From: Alphaproteobacteria bacterium
GTDB taxonomy: Bacteria; Pseudomonadota; Alphaproteobacteria; Reyranellales; Reyranellaceae
NCBI GenBank assembly: GCA_017307275.1
Contig: JAFKFK010000019.1
Span: forward strand, 62,001 to 126,000
DNA length: 64,000 nucleotides
Reading direction: 5' to 3'
Position numbers and translations under genes: made by a program. Positions within the stretch are counted from its first letter, which is position 1. Every line of letters starts with the position of its first letter. The notes under the pieces were generated by a model. It had not been told where the DNA came from. It searched no databases and worked only from the letters and a program-made list of their open reading frames with translations. Positions 37,739 through 46,234 of the stretch are shown here, one piece after another.

Positions 37739-38512
37739 GTGGAGATGACCTTGACGTCGGTCGACGCGAAGGCACCACCGATTGGCGCCACAATGAAAGC
37801 CCGTCTGAAGGACGTGCTGCGCCCTTTCGTTTCTTCCCTTCCTTCATTCTCGGGACTGCCATCGTGGGCACGCACCATGCGCGTGCTGCAGCACCATGGC
37901 TTCAAGCCACAGACAGTCTTCGACATCGGTGTCGGCTACGGTACGTTCCCGTTGTACCGTGCGTTTCCGAACGCTTTCTATCACTTGGTTGATCCGGCGC
38001 GAGAGTCCTACGCCTACATGCAGAGGCTCGCGAAGCAACTGCGCTGCGAGGTGCACGCTGTTGCGCTCGCCGACCGCGACGGCGATGCCTCACTCGAAGT
38101 GCGCGGCGATATCCAGGAATCGACGTTGCTCGAAGAAGTAGGGCCGCGGCGCGTGCGGCGGGTCGATCGTGTCCCACTGCGTCGCTTCGACAGCCTCTTC
38201 GGGCCGATCGCCGGTCCGTCTCTTTGCAAGATCGACGTACAGGGTGCCGAACTCATGGTGCTCGCCGGCATGACGGGGCGATTGGCCGAAATCGATGCAC
38301 TGGTCATCGAGACCAGCACCATCGCCACGGTAAAGGGCGGCGCCGAGGTGCACGATGTCGTCAGCTTCCTCGGCGATCATGGCTTCGTCCTCGCCGATAT
38401 CGTCGGTCTGCGTCGGCGTCCGCTCGACGATGCCACCGCACAGCTCGATTTACTCTTCGTGCCGCACAACAAGAGTCTGCGCACGGACCGGCGATGGGCC
38501 GCATCAGCTTGA
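37739..38512 (+). CDS. FkbM family methyltransferase
   Basis: 257 residues. SAM-dependent methyltransferase: TVFDIGVGYGTFPLYRAF is the SAM-binding loop, YHLVDPARES the acidic end of beta-2, and CKIDVQGAELMVLAGM the FkbM-specific motif. FkbM enzymes O-methylate sugars or polyketides; near an EPS locus, methylation of a sugar residue is the likely role. The start is GTG 37739 or ATG 37745; neither has a good ribosome site. It carries the EPS shared element upstream, which links it to the EPS regulon although a two-component system lies between. Confidence 0.87.
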   Translation: MEMTLTSVDAKAPPIGATMKARLKDVLRPFVSSLPSFSGLPSWARTMRVLQHHGFKPQTVFDIGVGYGTFPLYRAFPNAFYHLVDPARESYAYMQRLAKQLRCEVHAVALADRDGDASLEVRGDIQESTLLEEVGPRRVRRVDRVPLRRFDSLFGPIAGPSLCKIDVQGAELMVLAGMTGRLAEIDALVIETSTIATVKGGAEVHDVVSFLGDHGFVLADIVGLRRRPLDDATAQLDLLFVPHNKSLRTDRRWAASA

Positions 38513-38848
38513 AAGCAGAAATCGCAGACGCGTTGACGAGAATCGTTGCCGAGCGCGAAGCCGCGAGAGGCCAATCATTGCGCGTTCAGTGGCCAATCTG
38601 TGATCGACCGGAGCGTCGCCTGCTGCCTCTTGCGCTGCCGCTGTGCAGGCGCAACATCGCTGTCTGAGCTAGGTCCCGAAAAGATCGTTGCAGGCGCCTG
38701 CGACGAGTTGTCAAGCTGCCCTTCATATATGCAACCGGAACGATTTCGATGCCGTTTCTGGTTCCGTGGGGGCATGATGCCGCAAACCCGCCACATGGTG
38801 GCAATAATCAAATAATCGCTGTGAGCTTTGGACTTTTCTGGAAGCAGG
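38513..38848. other. Intergenic stretch before the lipoprotein/two-component genes, no gene seen
   Basis: About 336 bases. An 89-codon Cys-rich open frame (38546-38815) has no ribosome site and no protein-like pattern, so I do not call it. A short inverted repeat GCCAC-atg-GTGGC lies near 38790, in the more AT-rich right part that likely holds the promoter of the lipoprotein/regulator/kinase genes. The EPS shared element is absent here. Confidence 0.4.
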
Positions 38849-39379
38849 ATGAGGATCGCGAGCCTGATGAAGCAGACCGTGGGGGTCGGATTGCTGCTCT
38901 TGTCAGGGTGTGAAGTGGTTCGCTCGGCGCGTGACGATCTCACTCGCCTCACGAGTCCGCCTCCTCCACCTTCGCAGGTGCGGAAGAGTACCCCGCCGAA
39001 GCAGCCAGCACCTGCCCAGGCGGCCAGCATACGAACCGGCAGTTCAGCGGCGCCCGTCGAGGCGTCGGCTGCGGCAACACCCTCGGATCGCCCCTCGGCG
39101 GCCGGAGGAGCAGACGGCACGACGATTCTGCCGACTGGTATGAGCGAACGGGAGCTCCGAGCGACGCTCGGCCCCCCAACAAGCGAGGAGGAGCATCCGC
39201 CAGGCAAGCAATGGCGGTATCGGGACGGTAAGTGCACGGTCGATATCCAGCTCTACCCGGATGTCGAGACCAAGCAGTTCGGAACTCTTGCGTACAAGGT
39301 GAAGAGCGATGACAACACAGATGAAGGAAGACGTCTCTGCGTGGCCCAGCTCCAATCCCGTGTTCAAGCCCGTCGATAG
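38849..39379 (+). CDS. Putative lipoprotein linked to the two-component system
   Basis: 176 residues. The N-terminus is a lipoprotein signal ending LLLLSGC (lipobox), followed by a Pro/Ala/Ser-rich linker to about residue 90 and a small C-terminal domain (MSERELRATLGPPTSEEE, then KCTVDIQLYP) that recalls BamE/SmpA-like folds; this likeness is weak. The start could also be TTG 38828 or ATG 38867-38888 region. Its 3' end overlaps the response-regulator gene by 71 bases, so the lipoprotein may be a sensor accessory or simply co-expressed. Confidence 0.7.
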   Translation: MRIASLMKQTVGVGLLLLSGCEVVRSARDDLTRLTSPPPPPSQVRKSTPPKQPAPAQAASIRTGSSAAPVEASAAATPSDRPSAAGGADGTTILPTGMSERELRATLGPPTSEEEHPPGKQWRYRDGKCTVDIQLYPDVETKQFGTLAYKVKSDDNTDEGRRLCVAQLQSRVQARR

Positions 39380-40106
39380 TGGGGAAGGCGAACGGAAAAT
39401 TCGCGTCGCCTTTGCAGAGGATGACGACGATTTCCGTGAAGCCGTGAGCGGCGAGCTCACCGACTACGGCTTCGACGTAATCTCCTTCGCCGACGGCACG
39501 CTCCTGCTCGACGCCTTTGCCCAGGGAGTCGATGCCGAGATCATCCTGCTCGACTGGAGCATGCCCAGCGTGTCGGGCATCGACCTGTTGCCCAAGCTCC
39601 GCCAAGCGGGCGTCGTCCTGCCGGTCGTCTTCTTGACCGGTCGCACACAGCCTGCATACGAAAAAATGGCCCTCGACCGTGGCGCGCTCGATTTCGTCGA
39701 CAAGTCGCGCGGCGTGCCCATCCTCGCGCAGCGCTTGCGCTTGATCGCCGATTCGCACAAAAAGTCAGCTGAGCCGGAGTTCGAGGGCAACTTCCACTGC
39801 GGCCGGTTGCTGCTGAAGCCCGGCATCAGCCGTGCCTATTGGGATGACGCCGACGTCAACCTGACGCTGACCGAGTTCAAGATCGTGTACCTGCTCGCTT
39901 CGAGCATCGGTACCTATGTCACGTACCGCGCCGTCTACGATTGCATGCACTACGTGGGCTTTATCGCGGGGAGCGGCGAGAATGGCTATCGAACAAACGT
40001 CCGTTCCTGCATCAAGCGGATCAGAAACAAGTTCCGAGCCGTCGACTCCGAGTTCGCCGAGATCGATAACTATCAGTCCTTCGGCTACCGCTGGGGCAAG
40101 GCCTAG
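39309..40106 (+). CDS. Response regulator, OmpR-type winged helix (ChvI-like)
   Basis: 265 residues. The receiver domain (about 31-150) has the acidic pocket AEDDDD, phospho-acceptor Asp82 in IILLDWSMPS and Lys132 in DFVDKSRG. The C-terminal winged-helix domain ends with IDNYQSFGYRWGKA. Order and neighbours (a histidine kinase next) resemble the ChvI/ChvG envelope-stress pair of alphaproteobacteria, which controls exopolysaccharide genes in rhizobia. The start is ATG 39309, with ATG 39321 as the alternative; it overlaps the lipoprotein gene. It is a good candidate regulator for the EPS genes to the right. Confidence 0.92.
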   Translation: MTTQMKEDVSAWPSSNPVFKPVDSGEGERKIRVAFAEDDDDFREAVSGELTDYGFDVISFADGTLLLDAFAQGVDAEIILLDWSMPSVSGIDLLPKLRQAGVVLPVVFLTGRTQPAYEKMALDRGALDFVDKSRGVPILAQRLRLIADSHKKSAEPEFEGNFHCGRLLLKPGISRAYWDDADVNLTLTEFKIVYLLASSIGTYVTYRAVYDCMHYVGFIAGSGENGYRTNVRSCIKRIRNKFRAVDSEFAEIDNYQSFGYRWGKA

Positions 40107-41628
40107 CCCGACAACCCGAGGCTGGCAGCCGGCACTGCGCCGGCTCGCCGCCTCGCTGACGCTAAAGCTCATCATCCTCGTCGGCATCTTCCTGGCGCTG
40201 CCTGTGGTGCTCTACGGGCAGTTCGAAAGCGCCGACAGCCAGATGCGTGCCCTGGTGACACGCGCCATCCAGGATCGCTCTGCCCTGATCGCCGAGGCGC
40301 TGACCCCTGCCCTGAAGGAGACCGATCCTACGGCGCCCATGGCGCTGAATCTGGAACTCGCCAAGTACGGCAGCGACGGCACGGTCCTCAAGCTGATGTT
40401 CCAGCCGCCGGCGGACAGAGCGACCGGCCGGTTCTATCTCGTGGGCTCGGCGCCGCCGATCCGGCCCGAGGCGGTGGCTGCCGAACTCGACGAGCTGCGC
40501 CAGCGCGGCATCCTGCAACGCCTCTCCGAGGCCTGCATGTGGGATGCCTCGAACGAAATCCGATACAAACAGGCCGACGGTTCGATCGAGCTGCTGACGT
40601 CGATCATCCCGATCCGTGCGCGCGGCAACTGCTGGGTGCTCACCTCCACGCACGTTACGTCCGAGTTTCTCAACACGTCGATCGGGCGACCCTACTGGGA
40701 GACGCGCGAGATTCGCGTTGCCGCCGTGATCTATCTGGTGGTCGCCGTGCTCGCCCTGCTGATTGCGGTCAGCATCCGGCTGAGCCTCGGTCGCTTCCGT
40801 ACCGTCGCCAACGAGATCAGCCAGGGCCGCATCGGCGATTCCGCCTTCACCCGACGAAACGTCGTGCCTGAACTCTCGAGCGTGGCGCGCGATTTCGACA
40901 AGCTGGTACACGAACTGCGCCGCGTCTCGCGCCAGATCCGTCAATCCGCCGAGGACAACGCCCATTCCTTCAAGACGCCCCTGGCCGCCGTGCAATCGGC
41001 GTTGCGGCCAGTGCGGCGTGCCGTGCCCGAGACGGATGAACGCGCCCGACGGGCGCTGGAGATCGTCGATTCCTCCCTCTCCCGCCTGCTCGCCCTGGTC
41101 AACGCCGCGCAGCACTACGATACCGCCACGGCCGACCTGATCGATGCACCGCGCGTGCCCACCAATCTTACGCAGCTCGTCGGCGAAGCGGCGCGTCATT
41201 TCCGTGAGATTCTGGCTGCCCGCGACATCAGGTTGATCCGCCGCCTCGACGAGCATGCGATTGTGCGCGCAGGCCAGGGCATGCTCGAAGAGGCCCTGCA
41301 GAACGTGCTCGAGAATGCCATCAGCTTCTCGCCCAAGGGCGCCGCCATCATCGTAACGCTTACGGCAAATGCCGAGACGGTAGAGCTGCAGGTCGACGAT
41401 CAGGGCCCCGGCATCGATCCTGCCAAGGTCGAACATGTCTTCGAGCGCTACTTCTCCTCACGCCCCGAGGTCGGCATCGGATCGGACGTGGCGGTCGAGC
41501 ATTCGGGACTGGGCCTTTGGATCGTGCGGCGCAGCGTCGAGGCGCTGGGTGGTCAGGTGAGCGCCGTGAACCGCATCGGCGGCGGCCTGTCGGTCGTCAT
41601 CGTGTTGCCACGCAACGGCCATCAGTGA
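39982..41628 (+). CDS. Sensor histidine kinase (ChvG-like)
   Basis: 548 residues from ATG 39982. A Ser/Thr/Pro-rich leader (about 1-48) precedes membrane helix 1 (about 62-78), a periplasmic domain to about 245, helix 2 (246-266), HAMP-like region, the phospho-acceptor His328 in EDNAHSFKTPLAAVQ, and the ATPase domain with N-box NVLENAISFSPKG, G1 DDQGPGIDP and G2 SGLGLWIVRRSVEALGG. No in-frame ATG, GTG or TTG exists between 39982 and helix 1, so the gene must overlap the regulator gene by at least 125 bases. A GGGGAGCGGCGAGA stretch precedes the ATG. Confidence 0.9.
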   Translation: MAIEQTSVPASSGSETSSEPSTPSSPRSITISPSATAGARPSPTTRGWQPALRRLAASLTLKLIILVGIFLALPVVLYGQFESADSQMRALVTRAIQDRSALIAEALTPALKETDPTAPMALNLELAKYGSDGTVLKLMFQPPADRATGRFYLVGSAPPIRPEAVAAELDELRQRGILQRLSEACMWDASNEIRYKQADGSIELLTSIIPIRARGNCWVLTSTHVTSEFLNTSIGRPYWETREIRVAAVIYLVVAVLALLIAVSIRLSLGRFRTVANEISQGRIGDSAFTRRNVVPELSSVARDFDKLVHELRRVSRQIRQSAEDNAHSFKTPLAAVQSALRPVRRAVPETDERARRALEIVDSSLSRLLALVNAAQHYDTATADLIDAPRVPTNLTQLVGEAARHFREILAARDIRLIRRLDEHAIVRAGQGMLEEALQNVLENAISFSPKGAAIIVTLTANAETVELQVDDQGPGIDPAKVEHVFERYFSSRPEVGIGSDVAVEHSGLGLWIVRRSVEALGGQVSAVNRIGGGLSVVIVLPRNGHQ

Positions 41629-41653
41629 TGACGCGCGCAGAAGGTCTGCGAGA

Positions 41654-41667
41654 CACAGCTTGATCAC
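41654..41667 (+). promoter_or_regulatory. EPS-locus shared element, copy 2 (before manC)
   Basis: CACAGC-TTGATCAC, an exact fit to the consensus, 60 bases before the manC ATG. Confidence 0.65.
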
Positions 41668-41727
41668 TGGTCGACGCAGAAGGCGCTCCTTAGCTTCGGG
41701 CGAGCGAATGATTCGCTGCGGAGCTCC

Positions 41728-43191
41728 ATGGACACCATCCCCGACCTCGGCCGCTTTCATCAGCAGGGCTCGGCCCAGATCCATCCCGTCATCCTGTCCG
41801 GCGGCGCCGGCACGCGCCTGTGGCCGCTCTCTCGCGCCTCCTATCCCAAGCAACTTCTGAAGCTCGTTTCCGATCGCACGCTCCTGCAGGAAACGGCGAT
41901 GCGGGGACTAGCCGATGTCGGCTTCGCCGCACCGATCGTCGTGTGCAACGCGGAGCATCGCTTCCTCGTCGCCGACCAGCTCGACGAAGTCGGCGTGAAG
42001 CCGCAAGCGCTGCTGTTGGAGCCGCTGGCGCGCAACACCGGACCGGCGATTGCCACTGCCGCGCTCTGGCTGCTGCGCCACGATCCCGATGCGCTGATGC
42101 TGGTGCAGCCGTCGGACCATGTGATCGCGTCGCTGCCGGCGTTTCATCAGGCCGTGATGCAGGGCATGGCTGCCGCCCAGGCCGGCCGCCTCGTCACTTT
42201 CGGCATCAAGCCCGACCGTCCCGATACGGGCTACGGCTACATTCAGAGCGGCGCGCCGCTCGACGGCAATGATGGCGTGCTCGACGTGGAACGCTTTGTC
42301 GAGAAGCCGGATCGCGACACGGCGCAGCGCTTCGTCGACAGCGGAACCTTCTATTGGAACAGCGGCATCTTCCTCCTTGGTGCCCGTGCTTATCTGGACG
42401 AACTCGCCAGCATTAATGCCGCCATGCTCGATGCCTGCCGCGACGCTGTCGACGCCGCCAAGGATGGAACGGACTGCCTGCATCTCGACGCCACTGCCTT
42501 CGCGCGAGCACCATCGCTCTCGATCGATCATGCGGTGATGGAGCGTACCGACCATGCCGCCGTCGTTCCCGTCGAGATGGCATGGAACGATGTCGGTTCT
42601 TGGCCGGCCCTGCACGGCATCGCCGACGGCGATGCGGACGGCAACGTGGTCCAGGGCGACGTGCTGCACGAAGGTGTCAGCAACTCCTACCTGCGATCCG
42701 AGGGTCGCCTGCTGGCGGCCGTCGGCGTCGACCACATCACCGTCGTCGCGACCGACGACGCCGTTCTGGTCGCGGGCGTCGATTCAGCGAGCGCCGTTTC
42801 GCGCGTCGTGGAACGCATGCGCCGCGAGAACAGGTCGGAGCCGCTCAGGCATCCGACCTGTCATCGCCCCTGGGGCAACTACCGCACCGTCGACGCTGGC
42901 GATCGCTTCCAGGTGAAACGCATTACCGTGAAGCCGGGCGGCAAGCTCAGCCTGCAGAAGCACTATCATCGCGCCGAACATTGGGTCGTCGTGCACGGCA
43001 CGGCGATCGTCCAATGCGGCGAGGCACGCAAACTGCTTCATGAGAACCAGTCCATCTACATCCCGATCGGCACGGAACATCGCCTCGAGAATCCGGGAAA
43101 GCTCACCCTCGAACTGATCGAGGTGCAGTCCGGTGGCTATCTCGGCGAAGACGATATCGTACGCCTGTCGGACAATTACGGCCGGACCTGA
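41728..43191 (+). CDS. manC: Mannose-1-phosphate guanylyltransferase / mannose-6-phosphate isomerase
   Basis: 487 residues, two domains. The nucleotidyltransferase (about 18-300) has ILSGGAGTRLWPLSRASYPK and FVEKPD; the C-terminal cupin (about 370-480) has QKHYHRAEHWVVVHGTA with metal-binding His and IYIPIGTEHRLENPG, typical of type II PMI. It makes GDP-mannose, the precursor for gmd and fcl in this locus. A GGAG site lies 5 bases before the ATG. No phosphomannomutase gene is in the window, so that step must be supplied elsewhere. Confidence 0.95.
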   Translation: MDTIPDLGRFHQQGSAQIHPVILSGGAGTRLWPLSRASYPKQLLKLVSDRTLLQETAMRGLADVGFAAPIVVCNAEHRFLVADQLDEVGVKPQALLLEPLARNTGPAIATAALWLLRHDPDALMLVQPSDHVIASLPAFHQAVMQGMAAAQAGRLVTFGIKPDRPDTGYGYIQSGAPLDGNDGVLDVERFVEKPDRDTAQRFVDSGTFYWNSGIFLLGARAYLDELASINAAMLDACRDAVDAAKDGTDCLHLDATAFARAPSLSIDHAVMERTDHAAVVPVEMAWNDVGSWPALHGIADGDADGNVVQGDVLHEGVSNSYLRSEGRLLAAVGVDHITVVATDDAVLVAGVDSASAVSRVVERMRRENRSEPLRHPTCHRPWGNYRTVDAGDRFQVKRITVKPGGKLSLQKHYHRAEHWVVVHGTAIVQCGEARKLLHENQSIYIPIGTEHRLENPGKLTLELIEVQSGGYLGEDDIVRLSDNYGRT

Positions 43192-43210
43192 GTTCTTTCG
43201 CGGGGAATGT

Positions 43211-43224
43211 CCCGGATTGGTCAC
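43211..43224 (+). promoter_or_regulatory. EPS-locus shared element, copy 3 (before the OPX lipoprotein gene)
   Basis: CCCGGA-TTGGTCAC, 80 bases before the ATG and 20 bases after the manC stop. Confidence 0.6.
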
Positions 43225-43304
43225 ACCTTCCGGCTGCCGTGGGCGCTATCTCGAGCGTTGTTCCTTGGAGGAATGCCCCTTCAATTCTCGACAGAGGTGA
43301 AGCC

Positions 43305-43937
43305 ATGTCGATCAATATCGTCGCCGCCTCGCTCCGTGCCTGCAGCCTCGTCTGCGCACTCGGCGTGCTTGCTGCCTGCGAGACCGATCCCACGCCGATC
43401 GTTGACGATTCGCAGGGTCTCAACCTCGCCCCGACCGGTCGCACCGGCGGCAACGGCGGCCTCGGCGCTGTGTCCAACGACTATCGCCTGGGCCCCAACG
43501 ACCGGACACGCATCACCGTGTTCGGACAACCGAACCTGACGGGCGAGTTCATGCTCGATGGAAATGGCTCAGTCGCCTTCCCGCTGATCGGCAACATCAA
43601 CGCCGACGGCATGACGCCGCGAGAGCTACAACAGGCGATCGCAGGAAAACTCGATCCCGATTATCTGCGCAATCCCAGCGTCACCGTCGAAGTGCTGACG
43701 CGGCGCCCCTTCTATGTGCTGGGCGAAGTCCAGAAGCCCGGCAATTATCCCTACGTCACCGACATCACGGCGCTGAATGCCGTGGCCATGGCCGGCGGCT
43801 ACACCTATCGCGCCAAGACCACGCAGTTCTACGTCAAGCGCCTCGATAAGGACGGCAAGATGATACGCATCGTCGCCAAGCCCGAGACCATCATCCGTCC
43901 CGGCGACACGCTCGAGGTTCGCGAGCGGTATTTCTGA
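43305..43937 (+). CDS. Polysaccharide export lipoprotein (short OPX/Wza-like)
   Basis: 210 residues. The lipobox is GVLAAC after a signal sequence; the polysaccharide-export (PES) domain follows, with DYRLGPNDRTRITVFGQPNL, VAFPLIGNI and a SLBB-type repeat with RPFYVLGEVQKPGNYPY. Full-length Wza is about 380 residues with extra SLBB domains and a C-terminal helix that spans the outer membrane; here the chain stops at VRERYF with no such helix. An outer-membrane partner is therefore needed, perhaps the beta-barrel at 61111. I chose the ATG at 43305 (AGAGGTGA upstream). Its stop shares one base with the kinase ATG. Confidence 0.92.
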   Translation: MSINIVAASLRACSLVCALGVLAACETDPTPIVDDSQGLNLAPTGRTGGNGGLGAVSNDYRLGPNDRTRITVFGQPNLTGEFMLDGNGSVAFPLIGNINADGMTPRELQQAIAGKLDPDYLRNPSVTVEVLTRRPFYVLGEVQKPGNYPYVTDITALNAVAMAGGYTYRAKTTQFYVKRLDKDGKMIRIVAKPETIIRPGDTLEVRERYF

Positions 43938-46234
43938 TGGATCATCTCTCCGACACCCCCTCCCATCTGCCGCGCCGGCGCATGGCTCTGCGCGCCGTGC
44001 CCGCGCCCGGGAGATACGTGTCGGAGGCGCAGTCGCTTCGCTTTCCGCCAACGCCCGAACCGGATGGCCTGGGCGAAACCCTGCGCAAGCTGTGGCGGCC
44101 TCGGCGCCTGATCCTCGCCTGCACGATCGTGCTGGGAGGTGCCGCCGTCTTCGCCGCCTGGTCGATGCCATCCTATTACGTGTCCGAGGCACGCGTGCTC
44201 GTTGGTCTGCATGCGCCGCGCGTGCTCAACGTCGAAGCCGTGCTGGCCGATGTCAGCCCCGACGCCGAGCGTGTGCAGAACGAAGGCTTCATCCTTCAGT
44301 CGCGTGCCATCGCACTCCAGGTCATCGACCAACTCAAGCTGCGCGACAATCCCGAGTTCAATCCGGCGCTGCGCAAGCCGTCGACCTGGGCACGGCTGAC
44401 CGATTTCAACAATCTGCTGCCGGAGCCGATCAAGGCCTGGCTGGGGCGCGCGGTGCCGGCCAAGGAAGTACCGACTCCCAGTGCCAAAGACAGCGACAAC
44501 CGCATGATCGACACGCTGCTGTCGCGTGTCGACGTCTCTACTCTTGGCCGCTCGCACGTGCTGAGCGTCAAGGCCGAGTCGCAAAACCCTGCAACGGCGG
44601 CCAATCTCGCCAATGCGCTGGCCGAACGCTACCTCGAGTACCAGCGCCGAGAGAAAATCGCCTCGATGGACCGGGTGGACAAGTTCCTCATGGGCCGCAT
44701 CGCCGAGCTGCGCGAGCAGGTGAGGAAATCGGACCAGGCCGTCGAGGACTATCGGCGCAGCAACGAACTCTACAAGAGCACGGGAAGCAACGTCACCGCC
44801 CAGCAGCTCAACGAGCTCAACAGCCAGCTCCTCGCAGCGCAGACCGCCAAGGCCGAGGCCGATTCCCGGCTCGCCGAGGCACAGGAGATGCGCAAGGGCG
44901 GGATGAACGGCGAAAGCGTTCCCGATGTTCTGCGGTCGCCGTTGATCGCCGCGCTGAAGCAGCAGCTCGCCGATTCCGAACGCCGGGCAGCTGAGATGTC
45001 GGCATCGATGGGCGAGCGCCATCCCTCGATGGCCCGGGCGCGCGCCGAAGCCGGCAACATCAATGCTCGTGTGCAGGCCGAGGTCGCCAAAGTCATTGAG
45101 GGCTTGGCACGTGAAGCGCGGACGACGACCGCACGCTACGAAGCCTTGGCCAAGAATTTCGAGCGCCTGAAGCAGCAGATGGGCGCGGTGAACGACAAAT
45201 CCATCCAGCTCGAAGCACTGGAACGCGACGCCACGGTGAACCGTAACCTGCTCGAGGCGATGCTGGTCCGTGCCAAGCAGACGATGGGTACGGAGAACAT
45301 TCTCGAAGCGAACGCCAAGCTGGTCTCGGCCGCAGCGCCAGCCCAGGCGCCGAGCTATCCACCCAAGAGCCTGATCGCCCTGCTGGGTGTCGCCGGCGGC
45401 CTGATGGTGGGCGCGGCAATCGCCCTGATGCGAGAGAGTGGCGACCACACCTTCCGCCGGGCCGACCAGATCGAGGCGATGACCGGCCTGCCCGTCATTG
45501 CGATGGTGCCGCAGATCAGCGGCCGCACGCCTCCCGCCATGCAGGTATTGCGCCAGCCAACGTCGATCTACAGCGAGGCTTTGCGCCGCCTCCATATCGG
45601 CGTCGAACTGTCGGAGGCGGCCGAATCGCCGCGCACGATCATGTTCAGTTCGGCAACGCCGTCGGAAGGCAAGTCGGTGATGGTATCGTCGCTCGGCCGG
45701 TTGCTGGCCAGCAACGGCAAGCGGGTGCTGCTGATCGATTGCGACTGGCGTAGCCCGCGCCTCCACCAGCTCTTCCATTGCGGCAACCGCGCCGGCCTCG
45801 CCAGCCTGCTGACCGACAAACCGGCGAGTCTCGACGAAGTCATCCATCACGACGCACTCTCCGGCCTCGACGTCATGCCGGCCGGCCCCTGGAATCCGCG
45901 GCAAGCTCACCTGCTGAGTTCGGACCGCATGCGGCAGCTCCTCGATGCCCTGGCCTCGCACTACGAGTTCGTGCTGCTCGATACGCCGCCCACCCTGGTC
46001 ACTGCCGACGTGCTCGCCCTCTCACGCCTCGTGGAGAAGGTCGTGTTCGTCGTGCGTTGGGGGCACACGCGGCAGGAAAACGCACTCGAAGCGCTGAAGC
46101 AGATCATCGATGCGCAGGGCAGTGTCGCCGGCGTCGTGATGTCCCGCGTCGTCGCCAAGCAGTATCGGCAGTATGGCTATCTCGCGCCCTTCTACGAGTC
46201 CGCGCGGTCGGTTCGCGCGCCCTCCCACTCATGA
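43937..46234 (+). CDS. Wzc-type polysaccharide co-polymerase with tyrosine autokinase domain
   Basis: 765 residues. Cytoplasmic N-terminus, membrane helix (about 59-77, LILACTIVLGGAAVFAAW), a long periplasmic coiled-coil part (about 80-470), a second helix (LIALLGVAGGLMVGAAIAL), then the BY-kinase: Walker A SSATPSEGKSVMVSSL, Walker A' VLLIDCDWRSPR, Walker B FVLLDTPPTL. The tail has a tyrosine cluster (Tyr743, 746, 748, 753), the usual autophosphorylation sites. It controls chain length and export of the polymer. No Wzb-type phosphatase is present in the window. Confidence 0.95.
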   Translation: MDHLSDTPSHLPRRRMALRAVPAPGRYVSEAQSLRFPPTPEPDGLGETLRKLWRPRRLILACTIVLGGAAVFAAWSMPSYYVSEARVLVGLHAPRVLNVEAVLADVSPDAERVQNEGFILQSRAIALQVIDQLKLRDNPEFNPALRKPSTWARLTDFNNLLPEPIKAWLGRAVPAKEVPTPSAKDSDNRMIDTLLSRVDVSTLGRSHVLSVKAESQNPATAANLANALAERYLEYQRREKIASMDRVDKFLMGRIAELREQVRKSDQAVEDYRRSNELYKSTGSNVTAQQLNELNSQLLAAQTAKAEADSRLAEAQEMRKGGMNGESVPDVLRSPLIAALKQQLADSERRAAEMSASMGERHPSMARARAEAGNINARVQAEVAKVIEGLAREARTTTARYEALAKNFERLKQQMGAVNDKSIQLEALERDATVNRNLLEAMLVRAKQTMGTENILEANAKLVSAAAPAQAPSYPPKSLIALLGVAGGLMVGAAIALMRESGDHTFRRADQIEAMTGLPVIAMVPQISGRTPPAMQVLRQPTSIYSEALRRLHIGVELSEAAESPRTIMFSSATPSEGKSVMVSSLGRLLASNGKRVLLIDCDWRSPRLHQLFHCGNRAGLASLLTDKPASLDEVIHHDALSGLDVMPAGPWNPRQAHLLSSDRMRQLLDALASHYEFVLLDTPPTLVTADVLALSRLVEKVVFVVRWGHTRQENALEALKQIIDAQGSVAGVVMSRVVAKQYRQYGYLAPFYESARSVRAPSHS

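Noticed and set aside
38546..38815. 89-codon Cys-rich open frame between fkbM and the lipoprotein gene
   Set aside because: No ribosome site, odd composition and no recognisable pattern; overlaps the probable promoter.
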